Shown: positions 25,920 through 33,757 of the stretch, in pieces
How the letters are laid out: the number at the start of each line of letters is the position of its first letter
How positions within the stretch are numbered: position 1 is the first letter of the stretch
Origin: Flavobacteriales bacterium
GTDB taxonomy: Bacteria > Bacteroidota > Bacteroidia > Flavobacteriales_F > PHOS-HE28
Length of the DNA: 64,000 bases
Reading direction: 5' to 3'
Assembly (NCBI GenBank): GCA_016710015.1
Contig: JADJLR010000005.1
Coordinates: forward strand, 124,001 to 188,000
Translations under genes and position numbers: made by a program
The notes under the pieces: generated by a model
What the model saw: only the letters and a program-made list of their open reading frames with translations
Told to the model about the DNA's origin: nothing
Database searches by the model: none

Positions 25920-27337
25920 TCACTGTCGGTCTCACCCCAGAATCGCGGGTGGAAATTCAACAAATAGAGCCGACGGCCCGCACGGGTGATGGCCGTATAA
26001 AGCCACCGGATGTACTCACGATCCAGCATGTCCTCGGTCACGTAGCCTTGGTCAACGAACACCGTGTTCCACTGACCGCCTTGTGCCTTGTGCGCAGTGA
26101 CGGCATACGCATACTTCACCTGCAAGGCCCGCGCATACGGATCCTCGCGCATCTGTCGGTATCGTTGCGCTTTCGTCGGCGCGGTGTAGCTGTTGAAGAG
26201 GGTCTCTCGGAGCGCTCGAAAGCGTGCATCTGGGAGCGCAGGTGCTTCGATCGCCAAGACATCCAGCATCACCTTCACCTCCAACTCCCTATCCTCCGCG
26301 CCGTTCCACCAGCTCACCGTGAGGTCCGCGAAACGTGCCCCGTAGCACGCTTCGACCCCGTGTACCCGTTGCACCACTAGTGGTTCGCCGTTCGCGATCA
26401 GTTCAGCCCGTCCGTTCTTTCCAGCCCAGAAGTAGTCGTTCTTCACCACCATGATCCGATCCCCGGAGCAGATCTCCTCTTCATACCCATGGATCCGTGC
26501 GCGCACTTGTTGGCTGTATTGGTAGGCGCGCTTGTTGCTCCGACAGATCACACACACCTCATCATCCCCATCCTGACCGTATGCGGTTTCCAAGGCATCC
26601 TGCAAGTCATGGCCTTCCACCCGAATGACATCCGGATATCCCTGGCGGAACTGCGGCAGTGGTGACTCTTCCGCAAGCAGCGCTCGTAGATCCGTGGCAA
26701 CGGCCAAGATCCCGGAAGCGGCTGCTTGCCGGACGACATCGGTCATTTCCAAAGCACCCGCCACCAGACCGAACGCGTGCAATTCCTTAGGGTCCAAGGC
26801 CGGGCTGTGGTCACTACCCACGGGCGGCAACTGGGCCGGATCACCGATCAGGAGGACCCGCGTTCCGGGCGCTGAATAGATGTGCTGGAACAGATCCTCG
26901 AGGAGATCTCCGCCACCAAAGGCTCGATCACCAGTGGAACTACGCCCGATCATGGATGCCTCATCGATGATGAACAAGGCCCCGGCATCCTTATTCGGGG
27001 CGATCTGCAACCGGCCACCTCCTTCTTCTTCCATCCCGCGATAGATCCGCCGATGGATCGTGGATGCAGGCCGACCAGCATAGCCCCCAAGGACCTTTGC
27101 TGCACGACCGGTGGGTGCCAATAGCACCACGGCCCGTCGTTCTGAGGATAACACCTTCACCAAGGCTCCCACCAAGGTGGTCTTTCCCGTGCCTGCGTAG
27201 CCCTTCAGCACCAAGGCCGCCCGTTCCTTGGGGGTGGCCAAAAGGCGCTCCAAAGCCATGGCCGCCTGCCGTTGGCCCGCCGTGGGCGGATGCCCCAATG
27301 CCTCTAGGAGGCGCTGACCAAGATCGGGGAGCGGCAT
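25913..27337 (-). CDS. AAA-family RecD-like DNA helicase
   Basis: 474 residues. Walker A is GYAGTGKTTLVGAL near residue 45 and Walker B is FIIDEASMIG. The C-terminal UvrD/RecD-type part has YAVTAHKAQGGQWNTVFVDQ and WLYTAITRA, the motifs that complete a superfamily 1 helicase. Length and order fit the short RecD-like or Dda-like helicases common in Bacteroidetes, without an exonuclease V N-terminal domain. The probable role is ATP-driven DNA unwinding in repair or replication. It is convergent with the PPTase gene, with overlapping ends, and probably not related to the biosynthetic operon. Confidence 0.88.
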   Translation of the reverse strand: MPLPDLGQRLLEALGHPPTAGQRQAAMALERLLATPKERAALVLKGYAGTGKTTLVGALVKVLSSERRAVVLLAPTGRAAKVLGGYAGRPASTIHRRIYRGMEEEGGGRLQIAPNKDAGALFIIDEASMIGRSSTGDRAFGGGDLLEDLFQHIYSAPGTRVLLIGDPAQLPPVGSDHSPALDPKELHAFGLVAGALEMTDVVRQAAASGILAVATDLRALLAEESPLPQFRQGYPDVIRVEGHDLQDALETAYGQDGDDEVCVICRSNKRAYQYSQQVRARIHGYEEEICSGDRIMVVKNDYFWAGKNGRAELIANGEPLVVQRVHGVEACYGARFADLTVSWWNGAEDRELEVKVMLDVLAIEAPALPDARFRALRETLFNSYTAPTKAQRYRQMREDPYARALQVKYAYAVTAHKAQGGQWNTVFVDQGYVTEDMLDREYIRWLYTAITRAGRRLYLLNFHPRFWGETDSDQ

Positions 27338-27414
27338 GGGCGAACTGGTGAGATGATCGGAGGAACGGTGGTCGGACCTTTCGCAACGCGATCAGGTCGG
27401 GGGTGAATTTATTT

Positions 27415-27422
27415 TACTTTTG
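27415..27422 (+). promoter_or_regulatory. Candidate -7 promoter element TACTTTTG
   Basis: Exact TAnnTTTG match in an AT-rich patch (TTTATTTTACTTTTGG), 29 nt before the ATG at 27452. It probably drives the membrane protein - DUF3822 - rsmD group. Confidence 0.5.
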
Positions 27423-27451
27423 GACGCTTCCGAACCCTGCAAGCACTTGTG

Positions 27452-28207
27452 ATGAAGAACATAGCCAATTACATCTTTCCGCTGCTCCTGATCTTCGTTG
27501 GTGGCGCGCTGCTCATTATTGGCGGTAGGCAAGGCCAGAACTCCTGGGTGATGCTCGGTGCTGGATTGGCACTGCTGGCCGGTGTGGTCTCCTTGCTCCT
27601 TCAAATGGGCATCATCAACCGAACGATGGGAACGGTACTTGGCGTGGTCTTCGCCGTGGTCGCCATCGGTTTGGCCTACCGCAACTACCGTTCGGTGGTG
27701 GAGGTGCTCGAATTCAACGAGAGCAAGGCGGCGAACGACCGGTTGGTGGTGCAAGGACTGAAGGATATCCGAACCGCACAACTCGGTTTCAAGGAAGCCA
27801 CTGGCGCGTATACCGGAAGCCTTGAGTCCTTACGCCAGTTCGTTAAGACCGGGTTCATTCCGATGATCAAAGCGATCGGCCAAGTGCCCGATACACTGAC
27901 AGAAACACAAGCCTTGGAATTGAAGTTGATCGTGCGTGACACCATCATGGCCCCTGCCCTCGATTCCCTGTTCCTTTCTCCTCGCTTGCAGGCTGACCGC
28001 GTCTATCCCTTCGATCCGGACAACTTCGTCAATTCGCCGACGAGGGACAAGAAGCCCTATCTACTGCGAGCCGGGGTGATCAATTCCAGTGGACGCAGTG
28101 TTCCTGTCTTCTTGGCGCGTGATCCGCAGCCCATGGTAGCGGGCGACACCCTCTTGGTAGGGAATATGGAAAAGGCGAGCACCGCTGGTAACTGGACCGG
28201 CGAATAG
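27452..28207 (+). CDS. Membrane protein of unknown function upstream of DUF3822/rsmD
   Basis: 251 residues from the ATG at 27452; an in-frame GTG lies directly before it. Three hydrophobic segments fill the first 75 residues (YIFPLLLIFVGGALLIIGG, WVMLGAGLALLAGVVSLLL, MGTVLGVVFAVVAIGLAY). A soluble part follows, with a possible helical stretch (NDRLVVQGLKDIRTAQLGFK) and a Pro-rich beta region. I do not recognise a named domain; the placement beside DUF3822 and rsmD is familiar in Bacteroidetes. The stop is 4 bp before the next start, so it is co-transcribed. Confidence 0.75.
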   Translation: MKNIANYIFPLLLIFVGGALLIIGGRQGQNSWVMLGAGLALLAGVVSLLLQMGIINRTMGTVLGVVFAVVAIGLAYRNYRSVVEVLEFNESKAANDRLVVQGLKDIRTAQLGFKEATGAYTGSLESLRQFVKTGFIPMIKAIGQVPDTLTETQALELKLIVRDTIMAPALDSLFLSPRLQADRVYPFDPDNFVNSPTRDKKPYLLRAGVINSSGRSVPVFLARDPQPMVAGDTLLVGNMEKASTAGNWTGE

Positions 28208-28211
28208 GACC

Positions 28212-29006
28212 ATGGAAGGCGGTAGTCGCCGCGTGACCAGCTACGATCCCACCAGCGATCGCGGGCATCACTTGGCCATTCTTGTCGGACAGGGCGTTGT
28301 CGCTTGGGTAGCGCATGATCTGCGTACCTCGGCACCCGGAGCATTGGCGTGGGGAGCGGATATGGCGATCCTCGAACACGCTACGTTACCCAAGCATCCC
28401 CGTTCGGTCAGTTTCGTATCGCTACCCGAATGGAGCACCTTGGTTCCCGACGGGGCATTGTACCCCGGTGATGAGGAACAACATTTGGCCTTGATCCACG
28501 GGGAGCTGCCCGCAGGACAAGTGCGGGACGAGCCTGTGCGCACCTTGGGTGCCAGTTGCATTTACGTGCATGAGGAGCTCGCGGAACGCCAGGTGCTGGA
28601 ACGCTTCCCAAATGCACGTGCGCTGCCCTTGCAAGCCGTGCTCGTGCAAAGCGCTCAGCAACGATCGAACGGTCGCCCACTGGTGTTGGTGCATCGCGGT
28701 GCCGATCGGGTGGATATCGCGGTCGCGCACGACCAGGAACTCTTGCTGAGCAACTCCTACCCCGCACGTACCCCGGAAGACCTGCTCTATTTCTGCCTGT
28801 TGGCCATGGAGCGCTGCGGCTGTTCGCCGGAGGACACACTGCTGCATTGTGGTGGAACACACCTTACCGGGATCGAACGGGATCTACTGCAGCGCTATTT
28901 GCCGCACATGGCATCCGCCAACCCATTCCGTTGGCCAGGGGCCGCGCTGCACGAGCATGCGGACCGATGGCTGGCGGCGATGGATCAATTGGCATGCGTA
29001 TCATAG
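28212..29006 (+). CDS. DUF3822 family protein
   Basis: 264 residues. The sequence has the DUF3822 pattern: an N-terminal LAILVGQG strand, a central VLVHRGADRVDIAVAHDQEL resembling an actin/ASKHA-like beta sheet, and LLYFCLLAMERCGCSPED near the C-terminus. The family is nearly confined to Bacteroidetes and sits next to rsmD, but its function is unknown. It overlaps the rsmD start by 13 bp, which supports an operon. Confidence 0.8.
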   Translation: MEGGSRRVTSYDPTSDRGHHLAILVGQGVVAWVAHDLRTSAPGALAWGADMAILEHATLPKHPRSVSFVSLPEWSTLVPDGALYPGDEEQHLALIHGELPAGQVRDEPVRTLGASCIYVHEELAERQVLERFPNARALPLQAVLVQSAQQRSNGRPLVLVHRGADRVDIAVAHDQELLLSNSYPARTPEDLLYFCLLAMERCGCSPEDTLLHCGGTHLTGIERDLLQRYLPHMASANPFRWPGAALHEHADRWLAAMDQLACVS

Positions 29007-29527
29007 GCGGCAAATACCGCAACCGTCGGCTGCATCCACCGGCCGGAATGGAGGCCCGCCCCACCACGGATTTCGCCAAAGAGGGCCTGTTCAATGTGCT
29101 TCATCACAGCATGGATCTGGAGGGGATCCGGGTATTGGACCTCTTCGCCGGGACCGGCAACATCTCCTTGGAATTCCTTTCACGGGGTGCGCGGGAAGTG
29201 ATCTCTGTGGATCAGGATCGCGCCCTGTTCAACTTCATGCAACGCACCGCGAGCGACCTTGGCGAGACCGGCTGGCGTATGGTGAAAAGCGATGTCTTCA
29301 CATTTCTCAACAGCCATCGCGGTCAGTACGACATCGTGTTCGCCGACCCCCCCTTCCGCACCGAGCAACTGGAACGCATTCCTGCCTTGGTGCGGCAAAC
29401 CGGAATACTCGGCCAAGAAGGTCTCTTGATCGTGGAGCACCACGATAAGGTGGACCTCAGCAAACAACCGGGCTACCTTCGTACACGCACCTACGGACTG
29501 ATCCGTTTCAGTTTCTTCGGGCCTTGA
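28994..29527 (+). CDS. rsmD: 16S rRNA (guanine(966)-N(2))-methyltransferase RsmD
   Basis: 177 residues from MRIIGGKYRNRRLHPP, the usual RsmD start; the longer frame from 28847 reads through the DUF3822 gene. RsmD methylates G966 of 16S rRNA during 30S assembly, using SAM. The SAM-binding motif is VLDLFAGTGNISLE and the catalytic motif is DPPF (VFADPPFRTEQL). The N-terminal RPTTDFAKEGLFNVL is also family-typical. The start lies inside the DUF3822 3' end. Confidence 0.95.
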   Translation: MRIIGGKYRNRRLHPPAGMEARPTTDFAKEGLFNVLHHSMDLEGIRVLDLFAGTGNISLEFLSRGAREVISVDQDRALFNFMQRTASDLGETGWRMVKSDVFTFLNSHRGQYDIVFADPPFRTEQLERIPALVRQTGILGQEGLLIVEHHDKVDLSKQPGYLRTRTYGLIRFSFFGP

Positions 29528-29975
29528 CCTGTGCGAAGGCACTGGACTGAAGTGGGTGTAGGGGATCTGGTGACATGAAAAGAACAGGACACTCAGCTGT
29601 GAATAGCCCTGCATTGGAGCTGACCGGATCAGTGCGCTGTCGTCCGTACCGGTTCCTTTCGTTCCAGGGCTATCGCCTCTTATTTTCTGCGACCCCGCTG
29701 GGGTCGTTCTCCCATCGAGGGGCATTTGCTGATCTCTGTGTCCCCTCTGGGATCAGAACGCAGCACTGGTCATTCCCCTTGTGGGTTGACCCCAGAGGGG
29801 TCACAGAGAATAGAATTCGAGTCGGACGAACGTGTTCGACCCCAGCGGGGTCGCAGAAACAACAGACCTGGTGCGGAATGTTTTTAGTGGCGATAGCCCT
29901 GCCTACGTTCCCGTTCACCACACCCTCTAGTTACCTTTCCCTGCATTGCGTTCGCCCCGCACAAGTGCCGATCCC
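29528..29975. other. Intergenic region rsmD-coaD
   Basis: About 450 bp with no credible gene; one plus-strand frame here reads through palindromic repeats and overlaps coaD. Its main content is the nested inverted repeat at 29684-29859. A near-match promoter element TACCTTTC lies about 35 nt before coaD. Confidence 0.7.
29684..29859. repeat. Nested palindromic inverted-repeat element
   Basis: The outer arms 29684-29706 and 29837-29859 are a perfect 23-bp inverted repeat, and each is itself a hairpin (GACCCC-GCT-GGGGTC). Inner arms 29734-29754 and 29788-29808 match at 19 of 21 positions and also fold on themselves (CCCC-AGA-GGGG). The element has no ORF and looks like a REP/BIME or MITE-type unit. 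It could fold into a long hairpin in the rsmD 3' region. Confidence 0.8.
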
Positions 29976-30440
29976 ATGAGCCGACCCATCGCCGTTTTCC
30001 CAGGGACCTTCGATCCCATCACCATAGGCCATGTGAGCATCGTATTGCGATCCCTTCCACTCTTCGAACGGATCGTTATCGGCATGGGCGTGAACAACAC
30101 CAAGAAGACGATGTTCGCGCAAGAAGAACGCATGGCATGGATCGCCGAAGCATTCAAGGATCATCCACAGGTGGAAGCCATGGCATTCGAAGGACTGACC
30201 GTGGAACTATGCAAACGGGTCGGTGCAGGCTTCATCATTCGCGGACTGCGCAACAGCACCGACCACGGCTACGAACGGAGCATCGCCTTGACCAATCGCC
30301 AACTCGCTGGCGTAGAGACCATCTTCCTGCCCGCAGCTCCGGAGCATGCGCACATCAGCAGCACCATCGTTCGCGAACTGCTCGCCAATAAGGCGGATGT
30401 ATCCGCGTTGGTGCCTATGGTACTGCCTCGTCGATCATGA
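29976..30440 (+). CDS. coaD: Pantetheine-phosphate adenylyltransferase
   Basis: 154 residues from MSRPIAVFPGTFDPITIGH, the normal CoaD start with the nucleotidyltransferase T/HxGH motif. The C-terminal ISSTIVRELLANKADV is the second family motif. CoaD adenylates 4'-phosphopantetheine to dephospho-CoA, the fourth step of CoA synthesis. The length is typical. Its TGA overlaps the ATG of the next gene. CoA is also the cofactor donor for the phosphopantetheinyl transferase at 25161, but no regulatory link is visible. Confidence 0.96.
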   Translation: MSRPIAVFPGTFDPITIGHVSIVLRSLPLFERIVIGMGVNNTKKTMFAQEERMAWIAEAFKDHPQVEAMAFEGLTVELCKRVGAGFIIRGLRNSTDHGYERSIALTNRQLAGVETIFLPAAPEHAHISSTIVRELLANKADVSALVPMVLPRRS

Positions 30441-31933
30441 CCCGCGCACTCTTCTTTGCATTCGCTCAATTCGGTGCGACGCATGCCCATGCGAACACCT
30501 TTTCCATCACCGTTACTGCGGTCGGATTGAAGGAGGACGTTGTTCAGATCCACCGGTATGCGGACCTGTTCACCATGCGCACATTGCCGCTTGCGCAGGA
30601 ACTTTTCAACGCTGAACGCCAGGCTACCCTTACCGCTTCGGTGGAAGGCGCGATGCGTATCCAACTGAGGATCGGCGAACGGGGTTGTGATCTGTATGTG
30701 CGACCGGGCAGCAATTACCACATCAAGGCGTATGATCTGGGAAAGGCCCGCAGCCTTAGTGGGACCACGCCTTTGGGGATCACGTTCCTGGATCTGGATC
30801 CGCTGGATATCAATGCACTCACCACGGATGTGAACGAACGCATCGATGCCTTCATTGCAGAGGACCTTGCTACGGATGAGGTCGCCGGCATGCAGGCTGT
30901 GGATATCCAACGCAAGGAAGGCTCACAGCGACCCGATAGCTCTCAGCGCCCACCTACCTTGTTCGTAACACCCGTGCTCTCCAAAGCCCGTTCGGACACG
31001 TTCGCGTTCAAGTTGCGTCGATTCTATGATGCGGTCGATGATGAATGGTTCGGGCACTACCTCGAGTACAGCATCGCGGGGATCCAACAGGGGCCTCAAG
31101 TGAACGAGCGCAAACAGTTCGAGACCCAGCTCCAAGGGAAACCTATTCTGTACGACGACCCGGAATACGTGCGCTTCATCCGCAACTTCTACAGCGAATC
31201 CCTCGAACGCATTTACCGCTACAGCGCAGACAGCCTTCAGATCGCCGCTACAAGCAAGAGCAAGGATGCGCTGCGCCGACTGTTCCAGCACAACGACCTC
31301 TTGAGGGAGAGCGACCGACTTGCGGAATTGGTGATGATCGATCAACTGTATCTGAACCATGCGCGGAAAATGGTCCGGCAAGTTCACGCCGAAGCGATCC
31401 TCGCGGATGTGATGGAGCACTCCACCTTCATTGAACATCGGACCATCGCAGAAAACATGTTGTGGGACTTGACCACCATGCGCGTCGGCACCATGCTACC
31501 AGCAATGCGACTAGAGGACCCGAGTGGAAAAGCCGTTCAACTGGAAGACTTCACCAAAGGCCCCACGTGCATTGCCATCACGGCAGGTTGGTGTACCTAT
31601 TGCGCCACCGAATTGGCTGGTCTTGTGCAACTCGGCAGTACGTATCCGAATGCGGTGGATGTGATCGTGATCGGCCTGGACGAGGACCTCGATGCCTTCA
31701 ACCGGATGCGGAAAGGTTCGCCTCAGAACGAATTCACTTGGTTGCATGCACCCGCCGGGTCGGAGTTGCGCGAGTCGCTTCGGTTACGGAGTCTTCCGGC
31801 CTTCTTCCTGCTCAACGATGGTGTGCTGGCACGATCGCCCGCGCCGCCTCCGAGCAACGGCTTGGGAGAATTGTTCTTCAAGGCGAAAGTGGAAGCCGAG
31901 AAGGGTCAGCGCCTCAAGGTGTGGGACGACTGA
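30437..31933 (+). CDS. Exported thioredoxin-like (TlpA/AhpC-type) protein
   Basis: 498 residues. The N-terminus MTRALFFAFAQFGATHAHA is a weak signal peptide. A long central region (about 20-350), probably beta-rich then helical, resembles the N-terminal parts of Bacteroidetes TlpA-family proteins. The C-terminal domain (about 355-485) starts VGTMLPAMRLEDPSGK and has an active-site pair Cys386-Thr-Tyr-Cys389 (GWCTYC) and a SLPAFFLL cis-Pro loop. It is likely a periplasmic thiol-disulfide oxidoreductase with unknown partner. It overlaps coaD by 4 bp, so it is co-expressed. Confidence 0.82.
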   Translation: MTRALFFAFAQFGATHAHANTFSITVTAVGLKEDVVQIHRYADLFTMRTLPLAQELFNAERQATLTASVEGAMRIQLRIGERGCDLYVRPGSNYHIKAYDLGKARSLSGTTPLGITFLDLDPLDINALTTDVNERIDAFIAEDLATDEVAGMQAVDIQRKEGSQRPDSSQRPPTLFVTPVLSKARSDTFAFKLRRFYDAVDDEWFGHYLEYSIAGIQQGPQVNERKQFETQLQGKPILYDDPEYVRFIRNFYSESLERIYRYSADSLQIAATSKSKDALRRLFQHNDLLRESDRLAELVMIDQLYLNHARKMVRQVHAEAILADVMEHSTFIEHRTIAENMLWDLTTMRVGTMLPAMRLEDPSGKAVQLEDFTKGPTCIAITAGWCTYCATELAGLVQLGSTYPNAVDVIVIGLDEDLDAFNRMRKGSPQNEFTWLHAPAGSELRESLRLRSLPAFFLLNDGVLARSPAPPPSNGLGELFFKAKVEAEKGQRLKVWDD

Positions 31934-31962
31934 AGACTACTGCTGCGAACAGCAATCGGTCG

Positions 31963-32589
31963 TCATGCGGTCCGAGCACGCCAGGCGTGGAGAACCGGGA
32001 GAAGCGACGGATACGTATCCCGTTCCATCATTTGCACGCCCGACGCATCGAGCCAGCGGACTTCTTCGATATCCTCCTCTGACTGCGCCACCAACCGCTC
32101 CTTGGATGAGGAACGCATGAGGAACCAATCCGTCCGCTTCAAGTACGCCTTGCCCTTTCGCTCGTATGTATGCCAAGTGCTCGTCACGAGTTCGACCAGT
32201 TCCACCTCTTTCAATCCGCACTCCTCTTGCACCTCGCGGACGGCGCCTTCGTCAATGGCTTCCCCTTTCTCCACCTTGCCTTTCGGAAGATCCCACTTCC
32301 CCAGTCTACGGATCGCAAGCAATCTCCCCTTTTCATCGATCACCAACCCTCCTGCGGCTTGCACGAAGACGTGAACATCCGCAAAAGCGGACCACACATC
32401 GAACTGCGGAGGCGCTTCCACCACGGCACCTCGCGGATACGTACCGGCATGCATCCCACGGATCAATTCGCCCAAGGCATCACGGTCCTCCACTTGCACT
32501 AGCGGCGTATCCGACCCTTTCATGTCCTTCGCGCTGTGCCCGAAATACAATGGCATGCCCCCGATGTAAACCACGTACTTTTGCTTCAT
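31963..32589 (-). CDS. NUDIX hydrolase family protein
   Basis: 208 residues from MKQKYVVYIGG. The Nudix box is complete: GKVEKGEAIDEGAVREVQEE followed by CGL, matching Gx5Ex7REUxEExGU. An N-terminal domain of about 70 residues precedes it. The substrate is probably a nucleoside diphosphate derivative, but cannot be chosen. The start codon shares a CATG with pyrE on the other strand, so promoters for each gene must lie in the other's coding region. The longer frame from 32676 would run deep into pyrE and is rejected. Confidence 0.93.
   Translation of the reverse strand: MKQKYVVYIGGMPLYFGHSAKDMKGSDTPLVQVEDRDALGELIRGMHAGTYPRGAVVEAPPQFDVWSAFADVHVFVQAAGGLVIDEKGRLLAIRRLGKWDLPKGKVEKGEAIDEGAVREVQEECGLKEVELVELVTSTWHTYERKGKAYLKRTDWFLMRSSSKERLVAQSEEDIEEVRWLDASGVQMMERDTYPSLLPVLHAWRARTA
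32576..32583 (+). promoter_or_regulatory. Candidate -7 promoter element TACTTTTG for pyrE (leaderless)
   Basis: Exact TAnnTTTG match ending only 4 nt before the pyrE ATG at 32588, inside the start of the Nudix gene. A transcript from here would begin at or next to the ATG. Confidence 0.5.
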
Positions 32590-33238
32590 GTCGTCACCGC
32601 TCGATCCAGCGCTCAAGGTTGCGGAGTTCCTGCTCCAGATCAAGGCCGTCAAACTTAGTCCCAATAAGCCGTTCACGTGGGCGAGTGGTTGGAAGAGTCC
32701 GATCTATTGCGACAATCGGAAGACCCTCTCCTACCCCGCTGTGCGCACCTTCATCCGCCAACAGTTCGTCCACATCATCAACAGTGAATTCGGTTCTCCT
32801 GACATGATCGCGGGTGTGGCCACAGGCGGTATCGCACACGGCGCATTGGTAGCGCACGACCTCGGCCTGCCCTTCATTTACGTCCGCAGTGGCAGCAAGG
32901 ATCACGGACTGAAGAACCAAGTGGAAGGCGATCATTCAGTTGGCCGCAGCGTAGTGGTGGTGGAAGATCTCGTGAGTACCGGGGGCAGCAGCCTCAATGC
33001 CGTACAGGCGCTGCGCGATGAAGGGATCGAAGTGAAAGGCATGGTCTCCATCTTCACTTACGGATTCGATCAAGCACGCGATGCTTTCGCCGAGGCCAAG
33101 GTGAACCTGCACGCGCTCACGAACTACAGCGTGTTGCTCGATCAGGCCTTGCGCAGCGATTACATTACCGAGAAGGACGTGGTTTCGTTGAACGAGTGGC
33201 GAAAAGATCCCGCGAATTGGGATGTGGTGAAAGCCTGA
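32588..33238 (+). CDS. pyrE: Orotate phosphoribosyltransferase
   Basis: 216 residues. PyrE joins orotate to PRPP to make OMP in pyrimidine synthesis. It has the family pattern PFTWASGWKSPIYCDNR, the loop VRSGSKDHGLKNQVEG, and the PRPP-binding motif VVVVEDLVSTGGSSLNAV. The start MSSPLDPALKVAEFLLQI fits the family. Its ATG overlaps the Nudix start on the opposite strand by 2 bp, so the 5' UTR is probably absent or very short. Confidence 0.96.
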   Translation: MSSPLDPALKVAEFLLQIKAVKLSPNKPFTWASGWKSPIYCDNRKTLSYPAVRTFIRQQFVHIINSEFGSPDMIAGVATGGIAHGALVAHDLGLPFIYVRSGSKDHGLKNQVEGDHSVGRSVVVVEDLVSTGGSSLNAVQALRDEGIEVKGMVSIFTYGFDQARDAFAEAKVNLHALTNYSVLLDQALRSDYITEKDVVSLNEWRKDPANWDVVKA

Positions 33239-33297
33239 GACCTCACCGCAGAAGGACGATCAGAAAGTAGAGGAAAGCAAGAAGCAAAGACCAACCC

Positions 33298-33699
33298 ATG
33301 ACGACCATCGAGAGCAAGCACGTGGTGATCGGAAAGGCCGCACAGGACCTCTACACCTTCCTGCAAGACATGAACAACTTCCAACAGTTGCTGCCGCAGG
33401 ACCGCATCAGCGAGTGGAAGAGCGACGGCTCTTCCTGCTCCTTCAAGGTGCAAGGGGCCGCCACCATTGGGCTCCAATTGGACGGTGGCACTGAACCGAA
33501 TCTTGTGAAAATGAAGGCCACCGAGCGCAGTCCTTTCCCATTCACTTTGGATGTCCACTTGAACGAGCAGGATGGCACCACCGAAGCTTGGCAGGTGTTC
33601 AATGGCGACATCAATCCTTTCATCAAGATGATGGTGGAGAAGCCACTGAAGAATTTGTTCGACCACATCGCGGATAAGATGAAGGCGGTGCATGGGTGA
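33298..33699 (+). CDS. SRPBCC/START-like small protein
   Basis: 133 residues. The start TTIESKHVVIGKAAQDLYTFLQDMNNFQQLLP and the C-terminal helix PLKNLFDHIADKMKAV are the outline of an SRPBCC (polyketide cyclase/START) fold, which binds hydrophobic ligands. No catalytic residues can be named. The gene is often near pyrE in Bacteroidetes. It is 59 bp after pyrE and likely in the same transcript. Confidence 0.8.
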   Translation: MTTIESKHVVIGKAAQDLYTFLQDMNNFQQLLPQDRISEWKSDGSSCSFKVQGAATIGLQLDGGTEPNLVKMKATERSPFPFTLDVHLNEQDGTTEAWQVFNGDINPFIKMMVEKPLKNLFDHIADKMKAVHG

Positions 33700-33702
33700 A
33701 AG

Positions 33703-33738
33703 CATGTGGACATTGGGACATGTGAGCATGTGCCCATG
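33703..33738. repeat. CATGTG-type short repeat patch
   Basis: Three CATGTG words and one CCCATG lie in about 36 bp between two genes (CATGTGGACATT, ACATGTGAGCATGTGCCCATG). A similar patch occurs at 36187-36213 and another around 36298-36330, all directly outside coding ends. Confidence 0.45.
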
Positions 33739-33757
33739 AAAGTGCGAAGTACGACCC

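Noticed and set aside
26548..27386. Extra frames around the helicase gene, including a 131-codon one at its 5' end
   Set aside because: All lie in other frames of a gene with intact Walker and UvrD_C-type motifs.
29575..29979. 134-codon frame between rsmD and coaD
   Set aside because: It reads through the nested palindromes and into coaD, so the product would be an artefact of the repeats.
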